Source of the DNA: Azolla caroliniana
Lineage: Eukaryota; Polypodiophyta
Reading direction: 5' to 3'
NCBI GenBank assembly: GCA_043228905.1
Contig: JBHGNT010000006.1
Location: 14,074,001 to 14,138,000, forward strand
Length of the DNA: 64,000 nt
Shown here: positions 54,401 to 64,000 of the stretch, in pieces
Position numbering within the stretch: the stretch's first letter is position 1
Layout: every line of letters begins with the position of its first letter
Notes under the pieces: model-generated
Told to the model about the DNA's origin: nothing
What the model saw: only the letters and a program-made list of their open reading frames with translations
The model's database searches: none
Program-made: the position numbers and the translations under genes

Positions 54401-55070
54401 CTTTGACTTTGTCGAAAACATCAGCATAGTCTTGATATTTTTTGGGAATTTGGATGTCTGAATTCCCTTGAGTGACACTAGAAGGTGTCACTGATACTGC
54501 AAATAAAAAAAACTCCTCCTTGCCTCCCACTTGGCACAATTGTTGCAATGTGATGGCTGAAATTTGATAAGAAGGATATGGTGCATCGGTAGAACTATAT
54601 ACTTTAGGAGGATACTCCCGAGTTCGATCCTTGACAATGATATTTTCTACTAAAGGGCACCTAATTTCTCGCTTCCTCCAATCGATTCTAGGGTTATGTA
54701 GCTCAAACCATGGCAAACCGAGGACAATTGGATGCTCAGGACTACGGATTATGTTAAAGGAAACTACACATCCTAAATCACCCAAGAGTATGTGTATTGG
54801 CTCAGACTCTTCAAATATCTTCTCGGAAGCTATGGGGCGTCCATCAATCACTACTACGGAAACTGGACAAGGAAGTGTATGCAAGGATATTTGGTGTTTT
54901 TGGGCAAAATCTCTATCCATGAAACAAGAATTGGCTCTAGTATCTAAGAGGGCTTGGACTTGAAGTTGACAACTGGGTGTCCTAACTTGTACTAGGGCTG
55001 AGAAGACTCTACTAACATGCTTGGAAGAAATGGAACCCACACTAGGTTGTACATATCTAGAGTTGTCCAA
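51441..55070 (-). pseudogene. GYP-D pol, one premature stop
   Basis: A 948-aa frame (55070-52224) covers protease (ALLDTRANSCFMD, with the DSG Ser-Gly changed to Thr-Arg), RT with IYLDDLLIYS, RNase H (EADASEFALGS), the integrase zinc finger (HFGISKTIEL, CDTC) and most of the integrase core (MDFITDLPPSKGF, SDRGPQFISHFW, TDGQTERTNQT). A TGA in place of an arginine codon of GYP-C stops it after LEQYL at 52222-52224. The remainder (52215-51441) continues to the chromodomain (YEVAAILDSKI, YLVDWLGYPPSD) and ends inside the LTR. Confidence 0.9.
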
Positions 55071-55099
55071 CCAAATGGCTCCTATTTTGACCGGACTTA

Positions 55100-56259
55100 T
55101 TCGTTTGTCTCCTCTTCTAATTGGCTTAGGACTTCAAATTTATTGGACAAGGGTGGATTATTCATAATATTAGATTCACTAACTACTTCTAAAATATTGG
55201 ACTCATTTTTATTGTCATAGTGAATTTATTTACCTGACGTCTCGGCCTACGGGAGCAATGAATGGCTATATGTCTTGGACCTCCGCAATATAAGCATAGA
55301 TGGTTTGCTCGACGACGTTGCTTCTCTTCTTCTGACAACGGTCCTCGTCGTTGAGTCATATCGATCTCCATGGGTGCAGGACTATCCATTGAGACTGGAC
55401 TACGTGTTTGCCTTGGAGTTGGAGCAGGGCTATACATTTGCCTTGGAGATGATTGCGCTGTTACTGATGCATAAGTTGGTGTGAATCTTGATCTTGTTAT
55501 TTGTTGTTGTCGCTCACATCGACGCTCAAAAAGGCGATTATCACACCGTATTGCTCGACTAATAGCTTCTGTAAGTGACCTTGGATCCTCGGGGAAGGTA
55601 AGAAGTAAGTCTTTGACATCACTACGAAGGCTTGAACGGAATTGCTCCATTAGGGCTTGTTCATCCTAAGGAATATCGCTTGCGATGAGACGGAAATTGG
55701 TAGCATATGTCGAAGCTGGTTGATCACCTTGACGAAGTGTACGAATCTTGTTGATAGTTGTTCTCGCCCCATCAGTATCTCCGAAACAAGCCTTAAATTC
55801 CTTGATAAATTCCTCGAAATTATTAAGTAGAGGAGAATTGGTCTCTAGCAATGGAGCAAACCACGACAACGCTATGCCAGTCAATAAGGTGCCCACTAGC
55901 CCGACTCGTGATGCATCTGTTGGATAGCGCGCGGGACGCATTTGAATCACCAACCGTACTTGATTCAAGAAACCTCGGAAATGCGCCCTCGACCCATCAA
56001 ATTTAGCTGGGAGGCTAATTTTGGGCTCCTTGATAAGTCCCTGACCTTCAACCCTTTGTTGTTGTAACACTACGATTGTCGACTCTAATTGTTGCACTCG
56101 TCGCGTGAACTCCTCTTGTTGTTGTTGCTTCTCTATAGTAACCTTTTGTAGATCCCCAAGTAGACGTTGATTCTCTACTTCAAGAGATGCGAACTTGGAT
56201 TTAAGGTTCTCCATTTCTGCAACAAGGGTGAGATATTCTTCTGAGTTAATGGCAGCCAT
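55100..56259 (-). pseudogene. GYP-D gag, broken
   Basis: It starts MAAINSEEYLTLVAEMENLK at 56259, with a coiled coil (LEVENQRLLGDLQKV) and capsid domain (KFDGSRAHFRGFLNQVRLVI). A TAG at about 55663-55665 replaces a conserved Trp codon present in GYP-C. The rest (55650-55189) has the CCHC-type CLYCGGPRHIAIHC and then a frame change before the gag-pol junction. The junction itself keeps AAACGAATAAG, as in GYP-C. Confidence 0.88.
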
Positions 56260-56283
56260 GGTTTCAAGATGGTTACAAAGGAG

Positions 56284-56285
<2 letters not shown>

Positions 56286-56322
<37 letters not shown>
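56286..56322. repeat. (GA)n microsatellite in the GYP-D leader
   Basis: About 18 GA units between the 5' LTR and the gag start. GYP-C lacks such a tract at this place. Confidence 0.93.
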
Positions 56323-56326
<4 letters not shown>

Positions 56327-56335
56327 GAATCAAAC

Positions 56336-56768
56336 TGTCAGAACCAAGGATAAAAGATAGAGTGATGGAAGAAGGATATTAGAGAACACGAGAAGAAAGG
56401 AATGAAATACTAAGAGAAGAATGGATGTATAAGATAGAGAAAGAAAGAGAATGGATACAAGATATGTAATGAGAGCTAAAGACTGGTGTTGATTCGAATT
56501 GATTTGAGAATACATGTATGCCCTTATTTATAGGTTCCTATAGAATAGCTTAGAGATTTCTAGAATGTTCTAGACCTAGAATGCTCTAGGACATTCTAGG
56601 ACATTCTAGAATAATCTAGAGTTTTTTACAATAATCAATGTAATACAAGAAGTAGCTTTTATTGTTTCATAACAATAAGCTATCTTAATGGTTGAGGTTT
56701 TCAAGTATGAATTACAAGGTTTGAGGTTCAAGTCCCGGTGACGCCATAATGGTCATGTGTTCATGACA
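56336..56768 (-). repeat. GYP-D 5' LTR
   Basis: 433 bp, a near-identical match to 51032-51456. The main difference is about nine extra bases near the outer end (CCATAATGG before TCATGTGTTCATGACA). Confidence 0.94.
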
Positions 56769-56773
56769 GCTCA

Positions 56774-57820
56774 CACCCGATTGACGTCTTCAACCACACA
56801 TCTCCTATGCCGACAATTCAGCATGCACCTTCATTTCCATTTGGACACGACCGTGATCTCCGGCTCGGTAGGATGAGAAGAACTTCTAGCCAGGGGTCAA
56901 ATGGAACAACACTCCGGAGTCGACCACCCATGTAGTCTCGTCATTGAGTAGATGTAGCTCGTTCTCCTTGGTGATGAGTAGTACTTCCTCTTCACTTGTC
57001 GCGATTGCCAATGTTCCTCTTCTCTCCGAAATCTTTTTCGGTTCTAGATTGTCGGCTCTCCCTTTGGCTTTTCGGAAGTGTCAGCAATTCTTCTAGAAGT
57101 GCCTCGACTTTCCACAATAAAAGCAAGTGGGCCTCCCTCTTGACTTTGACCTCGTCCCCAATTTGTCCTGATTTTGGGGGCTCTGATTTCGGCCTCTTCC
57201 CCGGTTATGGTCATCTTCCGTAACCAAGGCCTTCGGATCGGTTTTGGATTCCCGGTCCTTCTGACGAGCTTCTTCATCCAACAAGCTTGATTTTACCCTT
57301 GTTAGGGATATATGCATTCCTTCTGGCCCAACGTTGCCCAAAGTGACAACTAGTGTCTCCCAACTATCCGAGAGGGAACCGAGTAGCAACAAAACGAGTA
57401 CCTCGTCGGCTAGAGGTACTTCCAATGAGGTTGTTTGGTTTATAAGCCCCTAGAAGGCATTCATGTGATCCGCCATGTTGGAGCCATGTTGGTATCAGAG
57501 TCTCACTAACTTCCGGAATACTGAGACCCGATTCACAACATTTTTGCTCTCCAGCATGGTACCGATTTTCTCCCAGAGCACATGAGCCTTACTTTCTTCG
57601 TTGAAGTTGTTGTACAGGCTCATATCCATGAAGCACCGAATGTATGTCATCATCTTCATGTGCATTACTTCCCAGATCGTGGCATCAATCTTGTCCGGTC
57701 TTTTGTCCCCAAACTGTACAGCTAGAGATCTTTAACCATCAGCATGCCCCTCATCTTCGACTTCCACACTGGGTAGTTGGAGCTAGTGAGCTTGAACGTG
57801 CCGCTAAAAGAATCTTCCAT
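56774..57820 (-). pseudogene. COP-F gag and protease
   Basis: Gag starts MEDSFSGTFKLTSSNYPVWK at 57820 and is soon frameshifted (near 57730). The frame 57425-57093 covers LADEVLVLLLLGSLSDSWET, SSLLDEEARQKD and a zinc knuckle CFYCGKSRHF cut short by a frame change. The protease region (57050-56774) shows WVVDSGVLFHLTP, keeping the catalytic DSG. It ends at the GYP-D target duplication. Confidence 0.78.
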
Positions 57821-57838
57821 TTTCTTTCCTTTGTTGTT

Positions 57839-57851
57839 CGCTCTAATACTA
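57839..57851 (-). promoter_or_regulatory. COP-F primer binding site, mutated
   Basis: The minus strand reads TAGTATTAGAGCG. Compared with TGGTATCAGAGC it has G-to-A and C-to-T changes, consistent with age. Confidence 0.65.
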
Positions 57852-58570
57852 GTTTGTGCGGAATAGGGCTCGGCCACAACCGAGTCTCAATAAAACAATA
57901 GAATAGGAATAAAGATTAATGCACTTACACAGAATGAGACGACACAATATGTTTACGTGGAAAACCTCAAGAGGCAAAACCACGGGACTTCGTAGACTCC
58001 AAACAGGATGACTATAGGGCAGAGGTACTACAATGTTGTCGTGAAGTTGTTGCTTCACGATGTCAAAAAAATGTAAAAAATCTATAGAAGTACATTTTTC
58101 ATCTGGAGCTTATGACGAGGAGCATGTAGAAATTTTCGGTTCGTGAATCAAGGTTCAGAAGCCCAAGATACAAGCTTCGGAAGGACTAATGCAACTCGGG
58201 ACACAAATGTAATTATGTAAAAAGGGGGATTCGAAATTAAATAAGGGCCATTTTTGTAATTTCTCAAATGTACAACTACAAAATCGAAATTTTCAAATTT
58301 ATAAATAATAATAATAATAAAATAACCGCCTAAATGAGGCAGTCTGTCACCTCAAGAGGGTGGTAGGGCGGTTGACCACCCTATAAAAGCCACACCCATG
58401 GTGGCTAAAGAGGAAGGGTAGAAGGGGAAAAGGAAGAGGAGAAGAAGAAGGGAGAAGGAACGAAGCGAGGGCGGAAGCTCGCAAGAAGAAGGGATGTAGA
58501 GGTCGCTCACAATGACCTGCTGAACAGAAGCCAAAAAGTAAAGAAAAGAGGGAGAAGAGAAGAAAACCAA

Positions 58571-58646
58571 GAAGTTGAAGTGGTGTATCTCAAACGCCTC
58601 TTTGCAAACAAAAGGTTGAGAGTTTGAATCCTCTTAAAACAACTTC
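58571..58646 (+). other. tRNA-like sequence, copy 1
   Basis: 76 nt that begin GAAGTTG and end CAACTTC, a perfect 7-bp acceptor-like stem. AGAG-TTTGAATC-CTCT forms a T-arm-like hairpin with a B-box-like core, and the middle contains TTTGCAAAC, where an anticodon loop would lie. There is no CCA and the D-arm is poor, so it is a tRNA-derived relic or a pol III-type element rather than a working tRNA. Confidence 0.4.
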
Positions 58647-58720
58647 TTTTGGTAAACAAATTTTGTAATATAAATTTGGTATATATAAGGAGAAAGAGAG
58701 TTAATTAAATAGAAATCAAA

Positions 58721-58793
58721 GAAGTTGAAGTGGTCTATCTCAAATGCTTCCTCTCAAATAGAGTTTGTAAGTTCAAGTATTGCCAAGTAACTT
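58721..58793 (+). other. tRNA-like sequence, copy 2
   Basis: It starts GAAGTTGAAGTGGT like copy 1 and contains AAGTTCAAGTATTGCC, a degenerate B-box, and an ACTTTTGG end corresponding to ACTTCTTTTGG of copy 1. It is more decayed than copy 1. The two copies start exactly 150 bp apart and share flanking sequence such as GGTAAACAAATTTTGTAA and GGCAAATAAATATTGTAA. Confidence 0.35.
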
Positions 58794-59225
58794 TTGGCAA
58801 ATAAATATTGTAAGTGGTGTTCTACAAATAAATTTCTTTTCGCAACAACATGAAACTCAGAGGCAACAACCTTGAGCTCTGTCTTCGCCAATTGGTGGTT
58901 ACAACAGAAACGTTTTTTGTATCTATGTGTGTGTGTATCAAGAATGATAATGACAACAACCAAAATGACAACCACTGACTTATTTGCCCTAAGTTATATT
59001 TATACTTATAGAACTTACGGGCTATTTACAAATGTGGCCTCAACAGCCCATAAGAAACATATTTACAAATATGTCTCTCTTCACAGTTCATACCATGTCC
59101 ATCTGATCCGGTTTCCGTATGTCCTTCCGGACGCTCCGATCTAGTTCATTCTTCTTTGGCTTCTCCGATCCCCATCTAGAGGGTCCGATATCTGAACACA
59201 ATCCACATCCAGATCCGTCTTCTCA

Positions 59226-59656
59226 CTCAGCAACGGAGCCATTTCGTGGAACAGTAAGAAGCAACCGACAATCGCACTATCGGGGCACTATCGAGCATAG
59301 AGGCCGAATATAGGGGCGCAACTATCACCGCATGCCAAGCCATTTGGCTCAAAAGAATCCTGAAGGATTTGGGTGTTCCCATCAACGATCTGATTCTCTT
59401 GTATTGCGATAACATGAGCAACATCCAGCTGGCCCGCTATCCAGTCTTCCACGCGCGAACTAAGCACATTGAAGTACACTATCACTTCATCCGCGAGTGT
59501 GTCCAAGCTGGAGATGTCGACCTACAATACATCAGCACAAACCTTCAGGTTGTCGACATCTTCACAAAAGCCTTAGGAATCGACAAGCTCGGGCAGTTTA
59601 CATTGGACCTTGGTCTCACGATATCTACATTGCCAAGCTTGAGGGGGAGTACTTAA
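59226..59656 (+). pseudogene. COP-G RNase H C-terminal part
   Basis: It contains NSKKQPTIALS, a frame change near 59280, then [40 protein letters not shown] and VVDIFTKALGIDKLGQF, ending TLPSLRGST. The LRG codons lie in CTTGAGGGGGAG (59638-59649). The N-terminal half of the domain is missing. Confidence 0.82.
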
Positions 59657-59936
59657 TCATAGCAGTAGTCGATCAGTGTATCCAGAGGAGTCGAAGTATG
59701 ATGATGATAGTTGAGTAGAACAAGGAGCACGAAGTAATCGAATAGTTGAAGGATTTGGACACAGAGCCGAAAGCCGAATCCAACCAAACAACTGAATCGA
59801 AGTAATTCAAAGGTCGAAGCCAATTTAGCCGAATCGAAGTAATTCAAAGGTCGAAGCCAATTTAGTTGAATCGAAGTATTTCGAAGACTAAACCGAATCA
59901 AATTTTCAGCGTTTGGAAGTTGTGTTTGAAGGGGCG
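59657..59936 (+). other. COP-G tract between two polypurine motifs
   Basis: About 280 bp without a long open frame. It includes two and a half copies of a 37-38-bp unit starting GAATCGAAGTA (59793, 59831, 59868). A degenerate second motif TTTGAAGGGGCG (59925-59936) precedes the LTR. It is in the position of the coding extension of COP-E and COP-H but is not clearly coding. Confidence 0.65.
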
Positions 59937-60214
59937 TGTTGATAATCGAACTCAACTTCCCCAATGAAGTGCTTTCACACTAGTAGTGGACACACTAGGT
60001 TAGTTTTGTAAAGATTAGAAAGGGCAGTTGCCCTAGACTAGTTGGTATTTAAACCAACCTTTTGTAACTTAGTTACTGTTGATATAATCATATTTTTCCT
60101 AAATATAGCTTCTTGTTCTAGTTCCTCTCCTGGTTGTCTTACCTACACACACACACATACACACATAGTTTTACCTCCACTTCACAACATCACCTACATC
60201 GCCCATTTCTTAAC
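59937..60214 (+). repeat. COP-G 3' LTR
   Basis: It starts TGTTGATAATCGAACTCAAC and ends CTTAACA. No partner LTR is present, so limits rest on the TG...CA ends and the adjacent COP-H LTR. Confidence 0.68.
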
Positions 60215-60218
60215 AAAG

Positions 60219-60586
60219 TGTAGAAACAAATAGCGTGCGGAAGCAATAGGAAACCAGAAAACAGAGAACATGTTTAATGGAGAGCTTAACAGTACGCGGG
60301 AGAGACAAAGAGAGAGCACACAGAAACTCAATTCAAAAAAATACTACTCAGTTTGTACATCGTATGTGTTCAGTGAACACTTTTATACAAGTCCATTCGG
60401 ACTGACAGAAGTACGGTGTAATTCAATGCCCACACGAGTGTCTGACACTAACTACAAGATATTAACTCCCTAGTAGACTAGTTGTTACTTGGCTTCCGGT
60501 TATTGCTTGAACAAGCTAACCGGCTCACCGATCCGGCTCATCCTTCTGGATGCCAATCCGGATCCGGTTGAGCTTGCCGCTGAACA
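60219..60586 (-). repeat. COP-H 3' LTR
   Basis: On the minus strand TGTTCAGCGGCAAGCTCAAC to TTGTTTCTACA, 368 bp, with TATAAAA as the complement of 60381-60387. CTTGAGGGGGAG (complement of 60587-60598) lies directly inside. Confidence 0.82.
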
Positions 60587-61205
60587 CTCCCCCTCAAGCT
60601 CAATTTGAGGTCGGATCGTAGTGTCAGTCTCTATGGTAGCCGGTTCTTCCACCTGGCTCCTTCTGGCGTCACTCCGCCTTGCTCGCGCTCCTCGTCCGGT
60701 CTGGTCCCGTTTGCCACAACCCTTCTGTTCCTGTGCACCTCGACTTCCTTGGTCGGCTTGTCTGCTCAATAGCCCCAATTTAGCTCCCTCGTTGTTGTGA
60801 CTTTGGCTTTTGCCGATTCGCCGATCCCTTCGTGTTGGCGTCGACTTTTGCTGCCTTCTTGTCCTCTTGGCCTTGAATTGATCCGGTTCTTCCGAATCCT
60901 TATGTAGAACCGAATCGGTTGTCTCTGATTCGTTCCAGCTCTTGTCCGAATCGGTTTCTCCCGATTCGTCTTCTGGTTCCAGGCCCTTCACCACATCGAA
61001 CCATGTCCGGGTATTGGCCTTCTTCTTCTGGTCGGCTCTGTCCTTCTTGACTCTACCTCCACTGCCGCTTGTTCCGACTTGTTCGGATGTGTCAACTTCC
61101 TTTGTCGACTCGACACCTTTCTTCTTCTTGTCTCTCCCTTTATTGGTTCTTCCCTCACCGGCGCAATCGGCAGTCTCTTTGCTTTTGCCCGTTCTCCCCC
61201 TCAAG
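60500..61205 (-). pseudogene. COP-H post-RNase H charged extension
   Basis: This extension is in one open frame with RNase H. After HLRGR (in CTTGAGGGGGAG, complement of 61194-61205) comes a Lys/Glu-rich part, the phrase [20 protein letters not shown], an Arg/Lys/Gln-rich part with [18 protein letters not shown] and [14 protein letters not shown], and an end QIELEGEC at the second polypurine motif. The frame then reads about 29 codons into the LTR. The length is about 230 aa. No hydrophobic segment is seen, so an envelope-like role is not supported. Function unknown. The same phrases recur in COP-E and COP-B. Confidence 0.78.
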
Positions 61206-62806
61206 TGTGGCACGTGGAGATGCTGAACACCAAGCATTTCGGTGAAGTGCTGCAACTTGTTCGATCCGAGTGGTTTGGTGAAGATGTCGGCAACTTGCTG
61301 ATCCGTATGAACATACTGAAGTTCAACTTCACCGCTCAGGACACGCTCACGCACGAAGTGGTAGTGCACTTCGATGTGCTTTGTGCGAGCATGGAATACG
61401 GGGCTCTTGGCGAGCTGCATGCTGCTTATGTTGTCGCAGTAGATCAGGATCGGGGTCGGCACCTCGATCCGCAGGTCTTGCAGCAGTCGCCGAAGCCAAA
61501 TGGCTTCATAGGTGGCAACGGTAGCGCCCCGGTATTTAGCCTCAGTGCTCGACAGAGCCACTGTTGGCTGCTTCTTGTTGCTCCACGCAATAGCCGTGCT
61601 ACCAAGGGAAAACATATATCCGGAAGTTGAACGACGATCTAATGCATCGCCGGCCCAGTCGGCATCCATGTAGCCAACTAGCTCTTCGGTTATACCTCGT
61701 TGGTATAACAGTCCCTAATCCTTCGTGCCGCTCACATACCGCAGTATTTGGTGTGCGCACTGAAGATGCTCGACGGTCGGCTTTTGCATGAATTGACTAA
61801 TCACACAAATCGGATAGCTTATGTCGGGTCGGGTGATGGTCAAATATATAAGGCTTCCAACAATTTGTCAGAACCGTTTCTCATCGCATGCCAGTCTGGA
61901 GTTGGGACAGAGCTTTTGTTTCCGGTCCAAGGGTGTAGAAATAGGGCGGCATTTCGTCATGTTGAACTTGTACATCATACTCAACACATAGTGTCTTTGT
62001 GAGAGCAATATGCCGGCGGGGGTTCGGATCACCTCAATCCCAAGGAAATAGTGAAGGTCCCCCAAGTCCTTTATCTCAAATGCGTCCGACAACTGGGACT
62101 TGATTCGACTGATTTCATCAAGTTCGGGTGCGGTGATGACTAGATCATCAACGTACAACAAGATGCAAACCAAACCGTTTGGACCTAGCCGGATGAACAA
62201 TGAAGAGTCGGATTTGGAGGCCACACACCCCATCTTACGCAACCGGTGCATGATCTTCGCATTCCAAGCTCAGGGAGCTTGCTTCAAGCCATAAAGTGAC
62301 TTCTTCAGTCGGCATACCACCGATTTGTTCATCTCTGTCTGGAAACCGGGAGGTTGGGTCATAAAGACCTCTTCTTCTAGATCGCCTTGAAGAAATGCAT
62401 TCTTCACGTCCATCTGGTGAAGATGCCACTCCCTTGCCGCAGCAACCGCCAGCACCACACGAACCATTGTCATCTTCGCTACCAGAGCAAAGGTCTCGTC
62501 GTAGTTGATTCCGTGGGTCTGCGCGTATCCCTTCGCCACTAATCGGGCCTTGTACCGGTTAACTGAACCGTCAACGTTGTACTTTACCTTGTACACCCAC
62601 TTGCATCCGATCGGTTTATAGTGATGGGGAGGGTCAACCAGCTCCCATGTCTCGTTGGCATCAAGTGCCTGCATCTCTTCTTCCATAGCGGCACGCCAAT
62701 GTGAGTCCTTTGCCGCTTCTACGTAGCTCTTCGGCTCATGCACTTCCGCCACCTTGGTCATGTACGCATAGTGATGCGCATTGTACTCATTGTACCCGTA
62801 CCGCAT
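61206..62806 (-). pseudogene. COP-H RT and RNase H
   Basis: RT start [20 protein letters not shown] (62806-62750) and core [40 protein letters not shown] (62806-62270). The active-site box ILLYVDDLVITAPE lies in the second frame (62251-61868). RNase H (61669-61206) contains [32 protein letters not shown] and [20 protein letters not shown]. Frame breaks occur near 62260, 61868 and 61715. The catalytic residues are kept. Confidence 0.87.
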
Positions 62807-64000
62807 TACAAGTTCCTTCTAGCGATTTGACCGGCATAATCCACCGTTACCCGGTTTGAGGCCCTTCTTATCCGGTTCGGTCTTCGGTGCCGAAGAACCG
62901 TCATTTTTCTTTCCGGAGTCGGATCCGCTCTGATCCGACTCATCATTACCAGTTTCATAATCCGACATCTTCTTCTTCCCCTTCTCTTTGCGCATGAACC
63001 GTCTCCACAATTCCTTGTGCGGGGAGAGCACAACCGAGTCTTCACTACTCGCCGGTTCCTCTTCTAACTGGTCAGATTGACCCAGTCTCTCGTTCGGCCC
63101 ACTCAATCGAAACGATTCCGGACTCTCTTCTTGAGTCCCGGATTCATCATCTTCTATCTGGACTGGTTCAGGCTCACTAGCCTCATCCTCCGGTATCGGG
63201 TCGGGGTCAGAAGTCGGAGCTGGTAAGGCATACCATGATGCCATCTCATCAAACTCAACATCGCGGCTAACTCGAACCTGCTTCGTTTGGGGGTTATAAC
63301 ACTTATACCCCTTTTGCTCATGTGAGTAGCCGACGAGGATGCAGTTCTCCGATTTTGCATCCAGCTTCCTCTGCTTCTCATCCGGCACATGCACATATGC
63401 TATGTAGCCGAAAATCCGAAGGTGTCTCAAATTCGGCTTGTGCCCGAAATACAACTCATGCGCGGACACTTTTTCACCGATTCGGTTTTGGATGTAGATG
63501 GCCGTCCGGACCGCCTCAGCCTAGTAGAAGTGGGGCATGCTCTTCTCTTCCAGCATTGCCCTTGCCGTGTCGACAAGTGACCAGTTCTTCCTTTCGGCCA
63601 CACCGTTTTGCTCCAGTGTGTATCTGCAGCTGAACTCTCTCCAAATTCCTGTTTGTTGCAGATAACTATTGAATTGGCCGGAAAAATATTCTTTTCCGCC
63701 ATCTGACCGCAGGCACTTGATCTTCCTCTCTGATTCCCATTCCACCATGCTTTGGAGGTTCCGGAAACAGTCGAAGACTTTGCTCTTCCGCTCAATGAGG
63801 TAGATCCATGTGTGCCGGCTATAGTCGTCGATGAAGGAGACGAAGTATCGACTGCGGCCAAGACTCACATTCTGTGCCGGTCCCCATACATCTGAATGAA
63901 TAAGGTCGAGCTTGTTACGGCTACGGTTTCATTCGGTGGGGAATGGAAGCCGGTGTTGCTTCCCAAGTTGGCAGGCTTCACATACTTGGGCCTTCCGGCC
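62807..64000 (-). pseudogene. COP-H integrase and linker, partial
   Basis: Integrase core (63868-63521) contains LGRSRYFVSFIDDYSRHTWI, CLRSDGGKEYFSGQF and EQNGVAERKN. The C-terminal part and acidic linker (63469-62819) contain NLRHLRIFGYIAYVHVPDEK, then Asp/Glu/Ser-rich sequence and a Lys-rich patch KRRGRR-like region in one reading. A stop near 63520 separates the parts. At the window edge the complement of 63960-64000 encodes the zinc-domain phrase CEACQLGKQHR. Confidence 0.85.

Larger units (their letters stand above)
51032..56768 (-). mobile_element. GYP-D: recent Ty3/gypsy chromovirus related to GYP-C
   Basis: LTRs at 51032-51456 and 56336-56768 are almost identical by eye. Perfect target duplication GCTCA is at 51027-51031 and 56769-56773. 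Gag and pol have the GYP-C layout, with a chromodomain at the integrase end. Two single nonsense codons break it, one in gag and one in integrase, plus a frame change near the gag end. It entered COP-F between protease and integrase. Confidence 0.95.
58034..58850. mobile_element. Probable solo LTR or small element inside the COP-F LTR
   Basis: An 817-bp segment interrupts the COP-F LTR. It begins TGTTGTCGTGAA and ends TTCGCAACAACA, which are imperfect inverted repeats (10 of 12) of TG...CA form. It contains TATAAAA near 58381, AAT-rich repeats and two tRNA-like copies. The flanks TACAA and TGAAA are not a clean duplication. No second copy exists here to prove LTR nature. Confidence 0.5.
49676..59215 (-). 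mobile_element. COP-F: Ty1/copia element, COP-A family, split by GYP-D and a solo LTR
   Basis: Minus-strand order from right to left: a 5' LTR (about 59200-57852, interrupted by 58034-58850), primer site (57851-57839), gag (57820-57093), protease (57050-56774), the GYP-D insertion, then integrase and linker (51026-49676). RT, RNase H and the 3' LTR are missing at the left end. Gag and integrase phrases (VTLGNVGPEG, SSLLDEEA) are those of COP-A. Perfect GCTCA duplication shows where GYP-D entered. Confidence 0.85.
57852..59215 (-). repeat. COP-F 5' LTR, interrupted
   Basis: The parts 57852-58033 and 58851-about 59200 correspond in order to the two halves of the COP-A LTR: ATGTTTACGTGGAAAACC on the left, GAGGCAACAACC, TATATTTATACTTATA and TACAAATATG on the right. 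The right boundary is uncertain because similarity fades before COP-G begins near 59215. Divergence from COP-A is high. Confidence 0.6.
59215..60214 (+). mobile_element. COP-G: 3' end of a Ty1/copia element
   Basis: It holds the RNase H C-terminal half, a post-RNase H tract and a 3' LTR (59937-60214), with no sequence upstream of RNase H. The left junction with the COP-F LTR near 59215 marks a truncation. It belongs to the lineage with two polypurine motifs. Confidence 0.8.
60219..64000 (-). mobile_element. COP-H: Ty1/copia element running off the window
   Basis: 3' LTR (60586-60219), post-RNase H extension, RNase H, RT, linker and integrase in minus-strand order. Gag, protease and 5' LTR lie beyond 64000. 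Sequence and promoter core match COP-E closely (LIERKSKVFDCF, CLRSDGGKEYFSGQF). Confidence 0.9.

Noticed and set aside
58029-58855. Target duplication for the 817-bp insertion
   Set aside because: TACAA and TGAAA agree at only three of five bases. The element call is kept at moderate confidence.
60500-61205. Envelope-like protein in COP-H as in Sirevirus copia elements
   Set aside because: Sirevirus env-like frames are longer and usually have hydrophobic segments. This tract is short, strongly charged and has none.

Overview
This window reads as nuclear DNA of a land plant. It is dominated by Ty1/copia and Ty3/gypsy LTR retrotransposons of plant type: primer sites resembling the 3' end of initiator tRNA-Met, and chromodomain-bearing Ty3 integrases. 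It carries one intact-looking single-exon leucine-rich-repeat gene with plant relatives and many GA/CT, GT and AT microsatellites. The retroelement density and families would suit a large seed-free plant genome such as a fern or lycophyte, but that placement is a guess. Elements are named here GYP-A to GYP-D (Ty3/gypsy) and COP-A to COP-H (Ty1/copia).

Layout. 1-12.85 kb: GYP-A (minus), an old gypsy element split by COP-A (plus, about 1714-8653). Its leader holds eight tandem copies of a 245-bp unit. 12.85-17.46 kb: COP-B (minus), decayed. 17.46-42.10 kb: a four-level nest. COP-C (plus) contains COP-D (minus, 18209-40089, TSD GTTCA). COP-D contains GYP-B (plus, 20494-30847) and GYP-C (minus, 31747-37579, TSD CAGTC). 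GYP-B contains COP-E (plus, 23674-29377, TSD CGGTT). 42.1-42.9 kb: a LINE reverse-transcriptase remnant. 42.9-49.6 kb: the only non-transposon stretch, with the LRR gene at 45433-46914. 49.67-about 59.2 kb: COP-F (minus), split by GYP-D (minus, 51032-56768, TSD GCTCA) and by a probable solo LTR at 58034-58850. 59.2-60.2 kb: the 3' end of COP-G (plus). 60.2-64 kb: COP-H (minus), running off the window.

How it works together. Nearly all transposon reading frames are broken. GYP-C is the exception, with uninterrupted gag and pol frames, and GYP-D is a structurally complete, recent-looking relative. GYP-C and GYP-D share a gag-pol junction that looks like a -1 frameshift site. The most unusual recurring feature is in one copia lineage (COP-B, C, E, G, H). 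After RNase H there is an extra tract, protein-like and highly charged in COP-B, COP-E and COP-H. It starts at a polypurine motif CTTGAGGGGGAG, and in the four copies that keep a 3' LTR it ends at a second, identical or degenerate copy of that motif just before the LTR. The LRR gene encodes a predicted secreted, possibly GPI-anchored protein resembling the PII-2 family.
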